Positions 35,157 to 46,007 of a stretch of DNA of 64,000 nt are shown here, piece after piece. The notes beneath the pieces were generated by a model. That model worked only from the letters and a program-made list of their open reading frames with translations, was not told where the DNA came from and made no database searches. The stretch lies in NCBI GenBank assembly GCA_029448655.1, contig JACCLO010000007.1, positions 3,100,001-3,164,000 on the forward strand. The letters are read 5' to 3'. Positions within the stretch are counted from its first letter, which is position 1, and each line of letters starts with the position of its first letter. Origin of the DNA: Wolfiporia cocos. Lineage: Eukaryota; Basidiomycota; Agaricomycetes; Polyporales; Phaeolaceae. The translations under genes were made by a program, and so were the position numbers.

Positions 35157-37666
35157 ATGCCCTTCCACGTACCTGTCGCAGTAGATCGTGGGCGCACTGG
35201 CCCCAATCGTCCACGCGATGACGATGAAGAGGATTCAGACAATCTCGTGTTTGTCGATGAAGACGACTCAGATCTGGAGGATGACGAGAATAATAGCAGT
35301 GCTGAAGAGCGCGCCTTTCCAGGTCCAGACGAGGACGCGCCTATCAGCGACTTACGAGAGGTATGTTTCAACCAAAAGCCGTTTGATAAATGACATTTTA
35401 TCACGATTATATTATAAGGCATACCGTACGATGCAGCTGAAGTTTACTGAGCTGCAACAATCTCAGCGCCAGCTCAGAACGGAAAATGCCACACTGAAGG
35501 CTACGACGAAAGGAAAGATCAAAGGCGGGGGCAGCATTGGGCGCCACCAGGTATTATCACAGTCAGTGGAGCGCCAAATTCGTTCTCGAGGAAGGCTTTT
35601 TGCGCTCTCAATATCTCCCTGGATTGCGAGAGACATTATGAAGTACACTTCTCGCCCGAAAGTCAATCCTGACGACCCGGAACAGTTCACCTCGAAGGAT
35701 GGTCCTCTGACAGCGCGTGCAGCCGCTATGTACGACATTTTGCCTGCAGAGCTTCACCCCTACGTGAAGCGCGACAGCAAGATGTTCTGGGAACATGTAA
35801 GTCCAAGTACCAGGAATTGAATTATCGAACTATTGAATTGACAATGTTCAGTTCAGCACTGGTGTCAACGGCGCGCGAGGAACGGCACTGAATTCCGTCC
35901 GTGTCACGGATATCCCTGGGGGGGTACCTGACTCCACTCACGTTAGCTGTATGGGCGGCGCTAGGCGTACGCCGCTCCGCTACACTAACGCTTGTCTCAC
36001 GTTAGTACTCGAGCATATAGATCACCTGACCGGATCGGTTAGCGCTGTAGGGTAGCGCGCGCCTCAGGTACTGTCACTCATGGTCACATTAGCACATGTA
36101 GCGTTACTTGTCATGTGCCCTGTAGATAATGTGCACGGACCATTACTTTAGGGCTGGGCTCGTAGATATTACGCTCACACATGTATATATACGACAAGAT
36201 GGTGGCCTTACAGCCCCATCTTTAGGATTCTCGTCATTGAGCGCAAGCTCCTCTCTTACCATCTGTCTGCGTTGCTGCTGGCCCGGGGCCTCATCTTGAC
36301 TGCTAGTCTGTGGGTTGCGACTCGACGTCTGGGGGCCTTAGCAGCTGGGCACTCCTAGGGTGGACCTATGAGTTCACCTCGGCGGCTGGGCACCTTATGG
36401 GTGGACCTGTGAGTTCGCTTTGGCTGACCTATGAGTACGTCGGTGCCGTCTGCTCACTCTATGCAGGCATGTGGGGGTTCCCCTGTAGCCAGGGTCGCAC
36501 AGACAGGTAAGTCTGTGACAGTCCGTAAATGCGTTAACCTGATATTCCCGAATCTCGATGAGGGAATATTCCAGGTATCAAAAGCCGAAGCCAGGCGCAA
36601 CTCGCCCGACATGCAAAAGCTACTCAAGTTTAACTTGGACGATCCCAAATTTCCAGTGTGCCCTCCGATACTCTTCGCGCCGAACCATCGGGCTCAACCC
36701 AGGTCTTCCGACATGTTTTTCAATGAGGATATTGCCAAGGTAAGTCGCTGTGTGGGTCTTTAACAACTATCTGACGTTATTACAGGTTATAAAGGCATTT
36801 CTCTTTGGCCGTTCGTCATTCCTTTCAAATAATAGAAAGCCGGGACCTGCCAGAACAGGAGACAAGTGGGAAATTACAAAAGTCAATGCGAGCTTAATCG
36901 CATTCGGTTGTGTGCTAGTAAGTAGATGTTGTTCATTATCTGATCTTTCCGCTGCTCAATCTAATTCCGATAGATCCGATTTTTGTTCGCGTACGACGAA
37001 CATCTCTCTCCTACAGGAAGGCAAACCGGCATCTGCTATCAGGCCGATTTTGAAAAATACAAGCGCAAGCTTATGGTGATGGGCCCAGACTCGCGAGACG
37101 CAATATTTGACTTCTATAACGAGATTATTTTTCTCGGCGTACCAGCTCGTAAGACAATGTCAGTGCAGTCTCACAACCAGAACGAGAACTATGATGGACT
37201 GGACGCCGAGCTGGAGAAATTGGATGGTCAAAATGTTTTAGTCGAGAACGGTATGTGATCTCTCTTCGCGTAGTCAGATATTATGCTAACTACCTTCGCA
37301 TATATTCGTAATCCTCTGTAACACTTTGTCTGGCTATGCGCACATTACGAATAGTTCGTCCTGCGCCCAATCCTGACCGTGCAGATGCTGCGTCGTCATC
37401 GGCAAGTGACATCTGTTCTGTATAATACGTCCTCGCTCATTCTTCTTCAGACTCCTGTAAATACAATACAAGGTTTCACTCAAAGCACCACTCAAGCATT
37501 TTCGGTAGCGCTGAACGCAAATGTCTCGGAGCAGGCGTATGGGGACCCGACATCGCAGTCCGCTGCGGAAGCTGCAAGGAAGTCGAAGAAAAGGGCGACC
37601 ACACGTACTTCTGGAGAATCCGGATCGAGGGCTACGCGTGTGGGGCGCGTGAAGAAGAGTGCTTAG
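35157..37666 (+). pseudogene. DUF6698-type gene disrupted by a solo LTR
   Basis: Exons: 35157-35360, 35419-35796, 35852-35901 joined to 36526-36739 across the LTR, 36786-36917, 36974 to about 37250, one from about 37,355, and a last one ending at the TAG 37664-37666. The N terminus is acidic (EEDSDNLVFVDEDDSD), then comes a coiled segment QLKFTELQQSQRQLRTENATL. The core is typical of this Agaricomycete-specific family: RLFALSISPWIARDIMKYTS, KFPVCPPILFAPNH, KVIKAFLFGRSSF and LIRFLFAYDEHLSPTGRQTG. The tail is Ser/Lys/Arg-rich and could be nuclear. The solo LTR sits inside the third exon. Every other splice keeps frame, so the gene was functional until recently. The family's role is unknown. Confidence 0.78.
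35902..36520 (+). mobile_element. Solo LTR inserted in the DUF6698 gene
   Basis: 619 bp, beginning TGTCACGGATATCCC and ending TCTGTGACA, flanked by the 5-bp duplication GTCCG (35897-35901 and 36521-36525). It resembles the LTRs at 62591-63158 and 63854 onward but is more diverged. A single LTR with intact target duplication is what LTR-LTR recombination leaves behind. Confidence 0.9.
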
Positions 37667-38438
37667 ACCAGGATGTATTACTTCAACGCAATTATAACGC
37701 GCGGCGCACCGTATGTTCGCAGTGGCCACTTTGGGCGCCACAATCGGAGCCACAGATGTGAGATAACACTGATGCAAGTGATTACAGTCAATAGTGCAAC
37801 ATTAAGAGAAACATTACCCCTCCTATACATGTGCAGATCTTAGGAGATGTCTTTGCTGTCGACTCCGAGTTCTCATAGTATTCGCATGCCACATAATACT
37901 GGTAGGCTAGCGATAAGTAATTAGTACGTCCGTTCAATGCATGTGTGTTAGCACACGAAATATTAGAAGATGCTATATCACACTATAATGCAAGGGAGGA
38001 CTGAATACGACACGAGAAAGTCTAATACGCATTATGGTGTCGTAGACATTGGAAGATAGGCGCGCTGTGAAGTAGCGCGCCTATCTTCCAATGTCTACGA
38101 CACCATAATGCGTATTAGACTTTCTCGTGTCGTATTCAGTCCTCCCTTGCATTATAGTGTGATATAGCATCTTCTAATATTTCGTGTGCTAACACACATG
38201 CATTGAACGGGTCTACCAACGGCCTCATGATCAAAGTTAGAAGCGCCTAGTATTTAAACTCATATCTAATCAGTTTAGGACTGGGCGCCCAAAGGTGAAT
38301 CGATCTTCTATAATGATCAGCTCAGCATCGAGAAGTGATTCAGAGTAGCAAGCGCCCATCGATCGCCGTCGCCTCACGCAGATCATAGTACCGGTGCATC
38401 GCGAAGATCGCCTACCGATTCACGGACCATATCCCGCA
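37667..38438. other. Intergenic region dominated by the 281-bp hairpin
   Basis: Outside the inverted repeat at 37930-38210 there is no gene. The last 220 bp are the probable promoter of the gene at 38439. Confidence 0.6.
37930..38210. repeat. Perfect inverted repeat, 137-bp arms, 7-nt spacer
   Basis: Arms 37930-38066 and 38074-38210 are exact reverse complements by reading. The spacer is GTGAAGT. The sequence inside has no gene. No target-site duplication is evident at the borders, and the flanks differ from each other. Confidence 0.95.
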
Positions 38439-40260
38439 ATGAGTGGACCAACACGTACAGATACGCGTGGGTCGAACAGGTACAACGCCGTTCCTGGACC
38501 TCAATCCAAACCCGAGAGAATCCCCGATTACGAAGTAAGTGACATGATATCTGGTGTAAAAAATGAGGCTGACTCAAAAGCAACAGGCACCACCTACTTT
38601 CTCGAGGCGTGTCTTCAAACGTATCTCTGGTATCTTTTCGTGGGGAAAGGAGATTATTACGAGCAAGGATTATACGCCAGATGCAGGATATGTGACTGCC
38701 GCCTGGAGACTGGTCGAGCGTGGACACCAGGTGAGTCTACAATTTAAATTTCGACACAAATCGCGCGCGTTTTCATCGCGCGCGTTTTCATCCCGCACGT
38801 CCGCACAAGTTACATCTCACACTGACACGCGTCGTTCCTAGCTCGCTGGCACCAACCTGGAATTGCCTACTGTTTCTGTCCCTGGAGAATACGTGGACGT
38901 CCTTGAACAGTCTGCACTCGCCCCGGAACAACCCACCGACACCGCGCTCGAGCCTATTATGGAAGATGTCCCTCAGCCGGAACTCGTACTTGTGGCACAA
39001 CCTGCAGCGCGCCGCCCCGCCCGCCCTTTCTACAACTTCCTCGCTATCCGACCCCGGGGAGTACCGGAAGAGCTGCAGGTCCCTCCTTACGAACTTCTTC
39101 CGCTGGCTCCGGAGTTTCTCCCGCCTTTCAAGGATTACCCTCAAGATGAATTCGAATACTGGCTTCAGTGGCGCTATCCCGCGGTTACGCTCTTCCACCA
39201 GCTGAGGGCACAGGGGAGAATGACTCCGTATACGGAAGCGTTCTTGCGCAGCCTCGGCGACGGTGCTTTGGAGGTTATGGGGTTCAAGGGTATTATGGCC
39301 GAGGTGCAAGACCGTAAGTACTGCATTTTGAGTTGTGGCCTTTGTTGACCCTTTTTTCAAAGAGCCTGAACCTGAGTGGATTCGGCAGGAGAGACTCGCT
39401 GATTATGAAGCTATCAGGGCGGCTCGAAAGGCAGCCAGATCTGTCCCACCTAGGGTGGAAACTCCCGAATTTCTGGCAGCCCGCGCAGCCGCTTTGGCCG
39501 AAATTGAGTGGTTCAATAACGCCATGGCGAATACAAAAGCCTTGATGCCGGACGCCGCCGCTATACAGAAAGACTGTTTCCCTGCCGCCTCTCGCGTCGC
39601 TACTCGGAATGACTCTGCACCTGTTGCCTCTGCTGTTGCTGCTCAGAACGATGCTGCACCTACACCGCTTCCGGATGCCTCGCAACCTCCGCCTGATGCC
39701 GCACCGATCGTCTCTGTACATGGGGTATCGAGTCCTCCGGAGCGTTCGCCTCCTAACCCCCCACCAAGAGCCGAGACGCCTCTGCATTCGACCGCGGCCT
39801 TCATCAAGATTGTCAAGGAATCAACTAAGAGGCCTGATGACGACAACGCACACGATCGGGCAGGAGCTCGGGAACCCGACGTCGACGAAATCGCTTCACC
39901 CTGTCCGCTCAAAAGGACTTGGCAGCAGATGAATAATGTTGAAGTAGGGGCAAACCAGTTGGAGCCAGGACTTACGGAGCCGAGAGTAATCGAAGGAACC
40001 GCCCCGGAGGTGAGTTGTGAAATATGTGTCATCCGTACGAGCTCACACGTCTGCAGGGAGAAAGCCAATCTCGTCCCGGTCCAAACACGAAGCATGCCGA
40101 CGACGAAAGTAGCTCTCTACCGAAGAAGAGGAAAATCGCCTCAACGCCAAACGGACACTCGGATAGTTCATCGTCACCAGATGCCGCCGACGTCGATATG
40201 GACGACGCAGACGTCGATATGGACGATGCACCGTCAGCACCGGTTACGAAGCCTACGTAG
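38439..40260 (+). CDS. Unknown Pro/Ala-rich protein with nuclear-localisation-like segment
   Basis: Exons 38439-38534, 38581-38730, 38842-39313, 39363-40009 and 40057-40260 give 522 residues in one frame with 45-110 nt introns. Residues 1-80 are basic (MSGPTRTDTRGSNRYN, then RRVFKRISGIFSWGKE). The middle holds a folded-looking segment (FEYWLQWRYPAVTLFHQLRA, then FLRSLGDGALEVMGFKGIM). The rest is low-complexity Pro/Ala/Ser, a charged helix (EWIRQERLADYEAIRAARK), and near the end LPKKRKIAS, a good nuclear-localisation signal, followed by a repeated acidic DVDMDDA. The family is not recognised. The TAG at 40258 may be a recent stop, because the same frame stays open beyond it. Confidence 0.6.
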
Positions 40261-40854
40261 CAGAGCACCCCTGCCTCACCACCAGCATCTACGCCTACAC
40301 CCGCCCTCGTCCCGCGCACAGCCATCACCCCCATCGCGTCTTCCCCCGTCATCAACAGTTCTTCAAGTTCACACGTTGGCCGTTCGCTCACGCACAACTC
40401 GTACGCGCCCCGCGAGCCCTTCAGATTGCAGACCAGCATTACCATTGACCAAGACAGCGAGGAGGAGACCGATTCATGCCAGGAGCATGATTAAACGATG
40501 GCGCACGCTCCCATCCCCCAACTTGCGCAATCGGTCCCCTCTCAAGAGTATCCCCCACTAGCGCACGCTCTCGCCCCCTCCGCCTCTATGGTCCCCGTCA
40601 GCGCCGAGGAGCATCCCGCGAACGCGCACGCTCCCGCAAAGGCCCACCTGGTCTGCCAGGAGCATCCCTTAACTCCGGTGCACGCTCCCGCCACCCTCGC
40701 TCGCGACGCAGTCACGTCTTGCGCGTCGACTTCCGGTCAACAACGTGAACAAGAAACTGTTATGAACTCGAAGGCTCGAGAACGTGCGGCTTCAGCCCCG
40801 CTTGGAGTGCTTTGGCTGTGCGCGCTGCTAACGATAAATTGGGTATTGTATTGA
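40261..40854 (+). pseudogene. In-frame C-terminal extension behind two stop codons
   Basis: After TAG (40258-40260) the same frame continues open as QSTPASPPASTPTP and on to CQEHD, then TAA (40492-40494), then again open from TMAHAPIPQ to 40854. The last part has imperfect repeats: QEH/EEH/QEY followed some residues on by AHAP or similar. Either this was the old C terminus of the preceding gene or it is GC-rich sequence that is open by chance. Confidence 0.4.
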
Positions 40855-41103
40855 TAGTAGTATTTTATTATATCGGATTGTCTGTACCGCAAGAACTATA
40901 CTATATTATTATATACGATCTCCTGTATCACGACGAGCGAGCAGATGCGTTCAATCTATTTTTTTTGTTTGCGACACGACACGCCTCGTCCTCTGAGTCT
41001 CTTATTATATTACTGTCGTCTATTCTAACTTGCAGTCAAATTGCAACTTGATGGAAATGTCAGAAGCATGTGTCTGATATCTTCATTTCGAATGTAGAAG
41101 AAA

Positions 41104-41190
41104 GGCCCAATGGCTTAGTTGGAACACTGGTATGTTTCTCCGTTGTCTCGTAGCACTAGGTACGTAGTTCGAATCCTGATAGTTGTAAAC
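41104..41190 (+). repeat. tRNA-like short repeat (SINE-like head)
   Basis: Contains an A-box-like TGGCTTAGTTGG and, 55 bp on, a B-box-like GTTCGAATCC. The acceptor and anticodon stems do not pair properly, so it is not a functional tRNA gene; a tRNA-derived SINE fragment is likelier. Confidence 0.4.
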
Positions 41191-41269
41191 TATAAAAAGT
41201 GAAAAACTCTGTTAAAGCTTACCATTAGAAAGCGTTACGAACGTGAGCATAATGTTTTATATTTTTTGA

Positions 41270-41649
41270 ATCCTCTTGCATTACAATGGTCCGATCAGCC
41301 TGCAGCGATTACAATGCAGTTGTAATCGTGGGAACATAATCCCAATTGAAGCGGCCTTTGTAACGTATGTCTAGGTGTGGGAACATACTTCCAATCTGGA
41401 GACCCGTTCTAACCTCAATGTTGAATGCAACTGTACTAAAGGATTACAAGCCATTGTAACGCTCGCTAGCGCTTGCAACGACTTTGTATGCGACAACGCC
41501 CAGGCGGTGATTGCAACGTGGTCGCAATCACCTGACCGAGTTTGCAATCTCATTATCACGGTATGTACCGGATTGCAAGCCTTAATTATTGTAACTATGT
41601 TATTAGTAATTACAACGCGTTTCAACGCGCGCTCGATTTTTCCGACATA
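41270..41649 (-). mobile_element. Orphan transposon end related to the Plavaka element
   Basis: The right border is the exact reverse complement of TATGTCGGAAAAATC, the proposed left terminus at 19171. The match continues with differences for about 35 bp. The interior is dense in TTGCAATC/GATTGCAA and GTTGTAATC words, like the subterminal region at 19,220-19,440. There is no transposase. Confidence 0.55.
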
Positions 41650-42081
41650 AGTACTATCGAGGTGGTGTATACGTACACCAAAGGGAACAGCAACAACGCA
41701 AAAATGAGATGCTGATAGCGTCGACGCGCAGTCGTCCGCACTCACGCTGGCGGTGACCTGCTTGCCTCCTGTGTCTAGTTTGGCATATATTGCTGCTCTC
41801 TCCGTATGATTGCGTACGTTCGGGCGCATCAGCGCATCAGCCACAGACGCGTTTGCTGACTAAGCACCTAGCGCCTCATCGGATCAGTGGCATTCAACAA
41901 CTTTGGCCTCACGCCGCGCCACCGCCGCGTTCTTGTTCCTCGCCCCTCTCGCTCGCTCGCTGCTATCGCGAGGTCTCTCGCTCTGCTCATACACGCTGCC
42001 GTCGTCCGCAGGCTTCATTTTCGACGACTTTGAATGTGCTAGTTGAACACACATCTACAAGCTACAAAAGCGCATCAAACG

Positions 42082-45000
42082 ATGACCGTGATCAGCTCAA
42101 ATTACTACGAATCCTGCGCGCAGGTTCTCGAGCTCGCGCAGTCAAATACCTCCAAGACCGAACTCCTCAATGGCGAGACCGGCTTCGCCGCGCGCCTCGA
42201 GCGCCTCTGCCGCGAGCGGTGCGTCCTCTGTCTCTCCCTTCAAGACAGGATGCAAGCGCAGACTGACTGGTTGCGGGCCACAGGCTGGAAGAACTGAAGT
42301 ACACCCCGAACGCGAATCCACACGAGCTCGTCATGATCCGAATGGAGCATGATACGTGGGCGCTGCTGCAGGCTCTGATGCCGTGAGTGTCTCCTCCGCC
42401 TCTACGATCACGTTGTCCGTCGCGGTGGCCGCTTCCCTCCCCCCGCATTATGCATACCCGTATACGACATACTAACCCCTCTCTAGCTTCCGCAAGCTCG
42501 ACCGCCCACCACACCCCACGCCGCAGGCGCTCCTCGCGCGCAACCCGTACACGCCCCCCTCGACGCTTATCGCCGCGGCGGTCGCGAACTCTGCGCACCT
42601 CGGCGCGCTCGACGCGATCCGCACCTGGCTCATCCGCACCACGCCCGACCCCGTCGTCGCCGACCCGGGCGCGAGCACCGGCTACTGGCGTCTCACGCAG
42701 GCCGAAGTCACACACCGCCGCCGCATGGGCGGGGCTGCGTCCGAGATGGACCCCGACGGGGAGCTGCGCGGCGACTTTGCAATGAACGTGGACGACTCGG
42801 TGAGTCCTCCGTGTGCGTCGCCGTCGCGGGTGCTCACGAGTGCGGCTGGCGGACGTGGCTACATAGGCGTACGAAAAGAAGGTCGTGCACGCGGTCTTTG
42901 CGTACGTGCGCGCGGGCCGGTTCCAGGAGGCTTCCGCGCTCTGCCACAGGACAGGCCACCCGTGGCGCGCGGCGACGATTAACGGCGCGGCGGCGTTCAG
43001 CTGGCCAGCTATTGGTGCGTCTCTGGTCTTTCACTCGTGCTCGCGCACGCTGACTTTGTGGCTTGCTTATTTGTAACTTTGGTGCGACAGTGGCGGGAGG
43101 AGAGAGTAGAAGCGAAGATGGAGACGTGGAGATGGCGTCGGAGGACGACGCGGGCGACGGTGCGCGTGGAAACCTACGTCGGCGTCTCTGGAAGGCGACA
43201 TGCACGCGTGCTGCACTCGACGTATGTCCTACTTTCCTTGCAGTTTGTCCTCTTCCTCATTGCGTTTCTTTCTACCATTCCCCTCCCCTATTCTGGTTCC
43301 CCTCCCTTTTCCCTTCCCGTGCATCCCCTGTCCAAATCGCTGATCGCCCGGACCACACAGCAATCGCTCCATCCCTCGGAGCGCGCACTGTACGCGGCGC
43401 TCGCGCCCTCGCCGCAGACGTTAGCGGCACTCAGGGCCTTTTGTACCTCCTGGAGGGACGAGCTCTGGGCGATCGTCGCGACCGAGGCCGAGGAGCGTCT
43501 CTCGGCCATGCTCGCAGCGCACGCGATGGACAGCTTCTGGGAGGGCGGGCTCGCCGCCGTCGACGCGCGCGCGGCGGAAGCTGAGGCCGCGGCGGAGGCC
43601 GCGGAGGAGGAGCGGAGGCGCGCGGAGGAGCGCGCGAGGATCGCGCCACCGAAGCCGCTGTTGGGGCGGCCGCTTTACGACAAGGACCCACCGAAGAAGG
43701 GTAAGGGAAAAGAGAAGGAGAAGGAGGGCAAGGAGAAGAATGACATTTGGGAGAGCGAGTTTTCGCAGTCGCTGGAGAGCTTGGCGCTTGTCTCGGTTAC
43801 TGAGGGGTGAGTGCTTCTTTCTTCCCCCGGTGGGGAGAACCGGCAATGAGTGCTGACGTATGCGCGGACAGAGATTCGGCTAACAACCCGTTTTATAAGG
43901 CGCAGCTGCTTATTCTTTTAGGTCGCACAGACGTGCTTGTTAAGGAGTTTGCGGACTCTCTCTCAGATCCCGCTACGGAGGGTAGACCAGAGTGCGTCGG
44001 GCCCTCTTCTGCCTGGGTCAGCTGAGACCGCTCATGAGATTTGCAGTTACGCCTCGACGGTTCGCTTTTTCACGCACCTTTGCCTGTTCCTGCGCATGCT
44101 CGATGTCCCCGTCCCTACAAAGGAATTCCAGCTTATATTGGGGATGTACCTAGACATGCTTGAGGTGCGCGCGCCAGTTCTCCACCAATTCGTTTTTCCT
44201 TATTTGCACCGGCACAAAAAACTGACATCTCTACAGAAAACGGGGCAGCGCGATCTGATTGCGTTGTACACTAGCGCGCTGGGCGGGGAGTCGTATAAGC
44301 GGTACGCGGAGTACCTCGCCCAATTCGGCCTCTCGCTCGACGCGACGCACCGCCGGCTCCTACTCTCGCGCGCACGGGAGCACAGTCTCGACATGGACCG
44401 CATAGCGATCGCCACGGCGGAGAAGACGATGAACGACGTGCTGCAGGTGCGTCCCGTGCTTCTGACCGAGTCTCTGCGCTCCACTCTAAACGGCGATGGA
44501 TGCACAGAAAATGCCCAAAGTGGGGGGGCCGCTGCCCACCACATTTGAAACGGAGGACACTCCGCTGACGGAGGACGAGCAGCTGCTCATCCGGTCGCTT
44601 GAGTGGACGACATTCCTCGAGTCGACGTACCCTGCCGCGCTCGAGCATGGATGCGCCATGATCCGCTACTACCTCTGTGCGCACCACCTTCCTTCGCTCT
44701 CTCCGGGCCCCTCCGCACCCCTCTGACTAGTCATGTTATGATAGGTCACGGAAGAATAGGCATGGCGCGAAAAGTGCTAAGCGAGCTTCCGCCAGCGCTC
44801 GCGGCTGTCCAGAAACCGCGAGTCCATGCTCTTGAATACCTGAACTACCGCCAATTTTTTGTGGCGTGGGAGGCGATCGAGCAGCTACAGACGCGCCAGG
44901 CCCTAGAGCACGTACATCGTGGGCCGGAGGCGCACGCGATGTGGATTCGCGACCTCCAGGTCAGCTATCCCTTTACTCGGGCTACTTCCCGCTTCCTAAC

Positions 45001-45545
45001 AAGTACTATCGTCATGCTTGTCGCGCACGACAACTGTAGGTTCTCCTCGATCGAGCACGAGAGCAGATATTTGCACTGTTTACTAAGGAGTGGCTCATTC
45101 CAGAAGACAAGTCATATAGGGATGAAGGTGCGGGGCTGGTCCTAGCTTGTACAGCGTCTCCAATGTATTGACGATCGATGGTGGTCGGCGCCCTGCAGCT
45201 CTCAAGCGCCAGGATGAGTGGGTCCGCATACGGCAGACATACGGGCCCGAGATGATCGTCCGCCTGCATAAGGCGTATGTCTCGTCACGGCATGTGCTAC
45301 CTCAGTTCGTCCCCTTAATATCGTCATTGTGGGCGTCGTCGCTGAACACCACTGCTCGTAGGAACGTTCAACAGGCGCTATTTCTGGCGAACTTTGTCGC
45401 GGACGGGCGGTATAAGCTCACGGAAACCTTCTTTGCGGACGATCGGGTGCGGTTACGGGAGTACATCGGCCTTCTGCGCGAGGCGGTATTGATCGGCTTG
45501 GAGGCCGGGGGGTCGGACCCATTGAAAGTTGTATCACAAACCTAA
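42082..45545 (+). CDS. NUP107: Nuclear pore Y-complex nucleoporin Nup107/Nup84
   Basis: A scaffold subunit of the outer-ring Nup84/Nup107 complex of the nuclear pore. Multi-exon gene starting MTVISSNYYESCAQVLELAQ (an in-frame Met 13 codons earlier is less likely). Landmarks in order: EHDTWALLQALMPFRKLDRP; VVHAVFAYVRAGRFQEASAL followed by GHPWRAATINGA; SERALYAALAPSPQTLAALR and WRDELWAIVATEAEERLSAM; an acidic/Lys insertion KGKGKEKEKEGKEKND; NNPFYKAQLLILLGRTD; RFFTHLCLFLRMLDVPVP; ALEYLNYRQFFVAWEAIEQ; and the C-terminal FVADGRYKLTETFF...YIGLLREAVLIGLEAGGSDP, strongly family-specific. The secondary structure is helical throughout, as in the family. GC-rich exons with short introns. Frame continuity was checked at most but not all joins between 43,800 and 45,200. 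Confidence 0.85.
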
Positions 45546-46007
45546 CTTATAAATTGCTTGCTTGCATCGCTCCTGAGTCCTGTTACCGTGCTGAATTTGT
45601 ATACTAGTCGTATGTTGCTGAGACGTCGCATGGACGGGTGTGCGACCGCCTTGCTCGCCTATCTCATCAGGTCCGTCGTGACTTTACTTGCGAAGAGCTT
45701 CATCGCTGCTCTGATAGCATATCATGTAGTCGAGCTGACCACAAATTACGGCAAGGTTGTCGCCTCCAGAAAATGTTCAGCGCCAGACTGTCATCAAAGG
45801 ATGATCAGGTGAGCGTCCTCCATGCTTCTGTTGGCTATTGAGGCCTATACCGTCCGCCTTAGTGGTACCGGCCCGCCAGTGTGGCGCAGAGGCGTTGTGG
45901 GACTCGTTCCGTTCCGCACCCGTGACGCTAGCTCGCAGTTGAAGCAATCAAAACGGCGTACATCGCGATGCGGCGTGCTTCCGTCTCTGCCCACTTGTTG
46001 TCGAGCT
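45546..46007. other. Intergenic, promoter of the Dal5-type transporter
   Basis: No gene recognised; tandemly arranged with the nucleoporin upstream. Confidence 0.55.

Larger units (their letters stand above)
40855..42081. other. Intergenic with repeat remnants
   Basis: Holds a tRNA-like short repeat near 41,104-41,190 and a transposon-end fragment at about 41,270-41,649 (separate entries). The last 400 bp are the promoter of the nucleoporin gene. Confidence 0.55.

Noticed and set aside
42167..43846. Several Arg/Ala-rich frames antisense to the nucleoporin
   Set aside because: Composition is dictated by the GC-rich sense strand; no splice or motif support.
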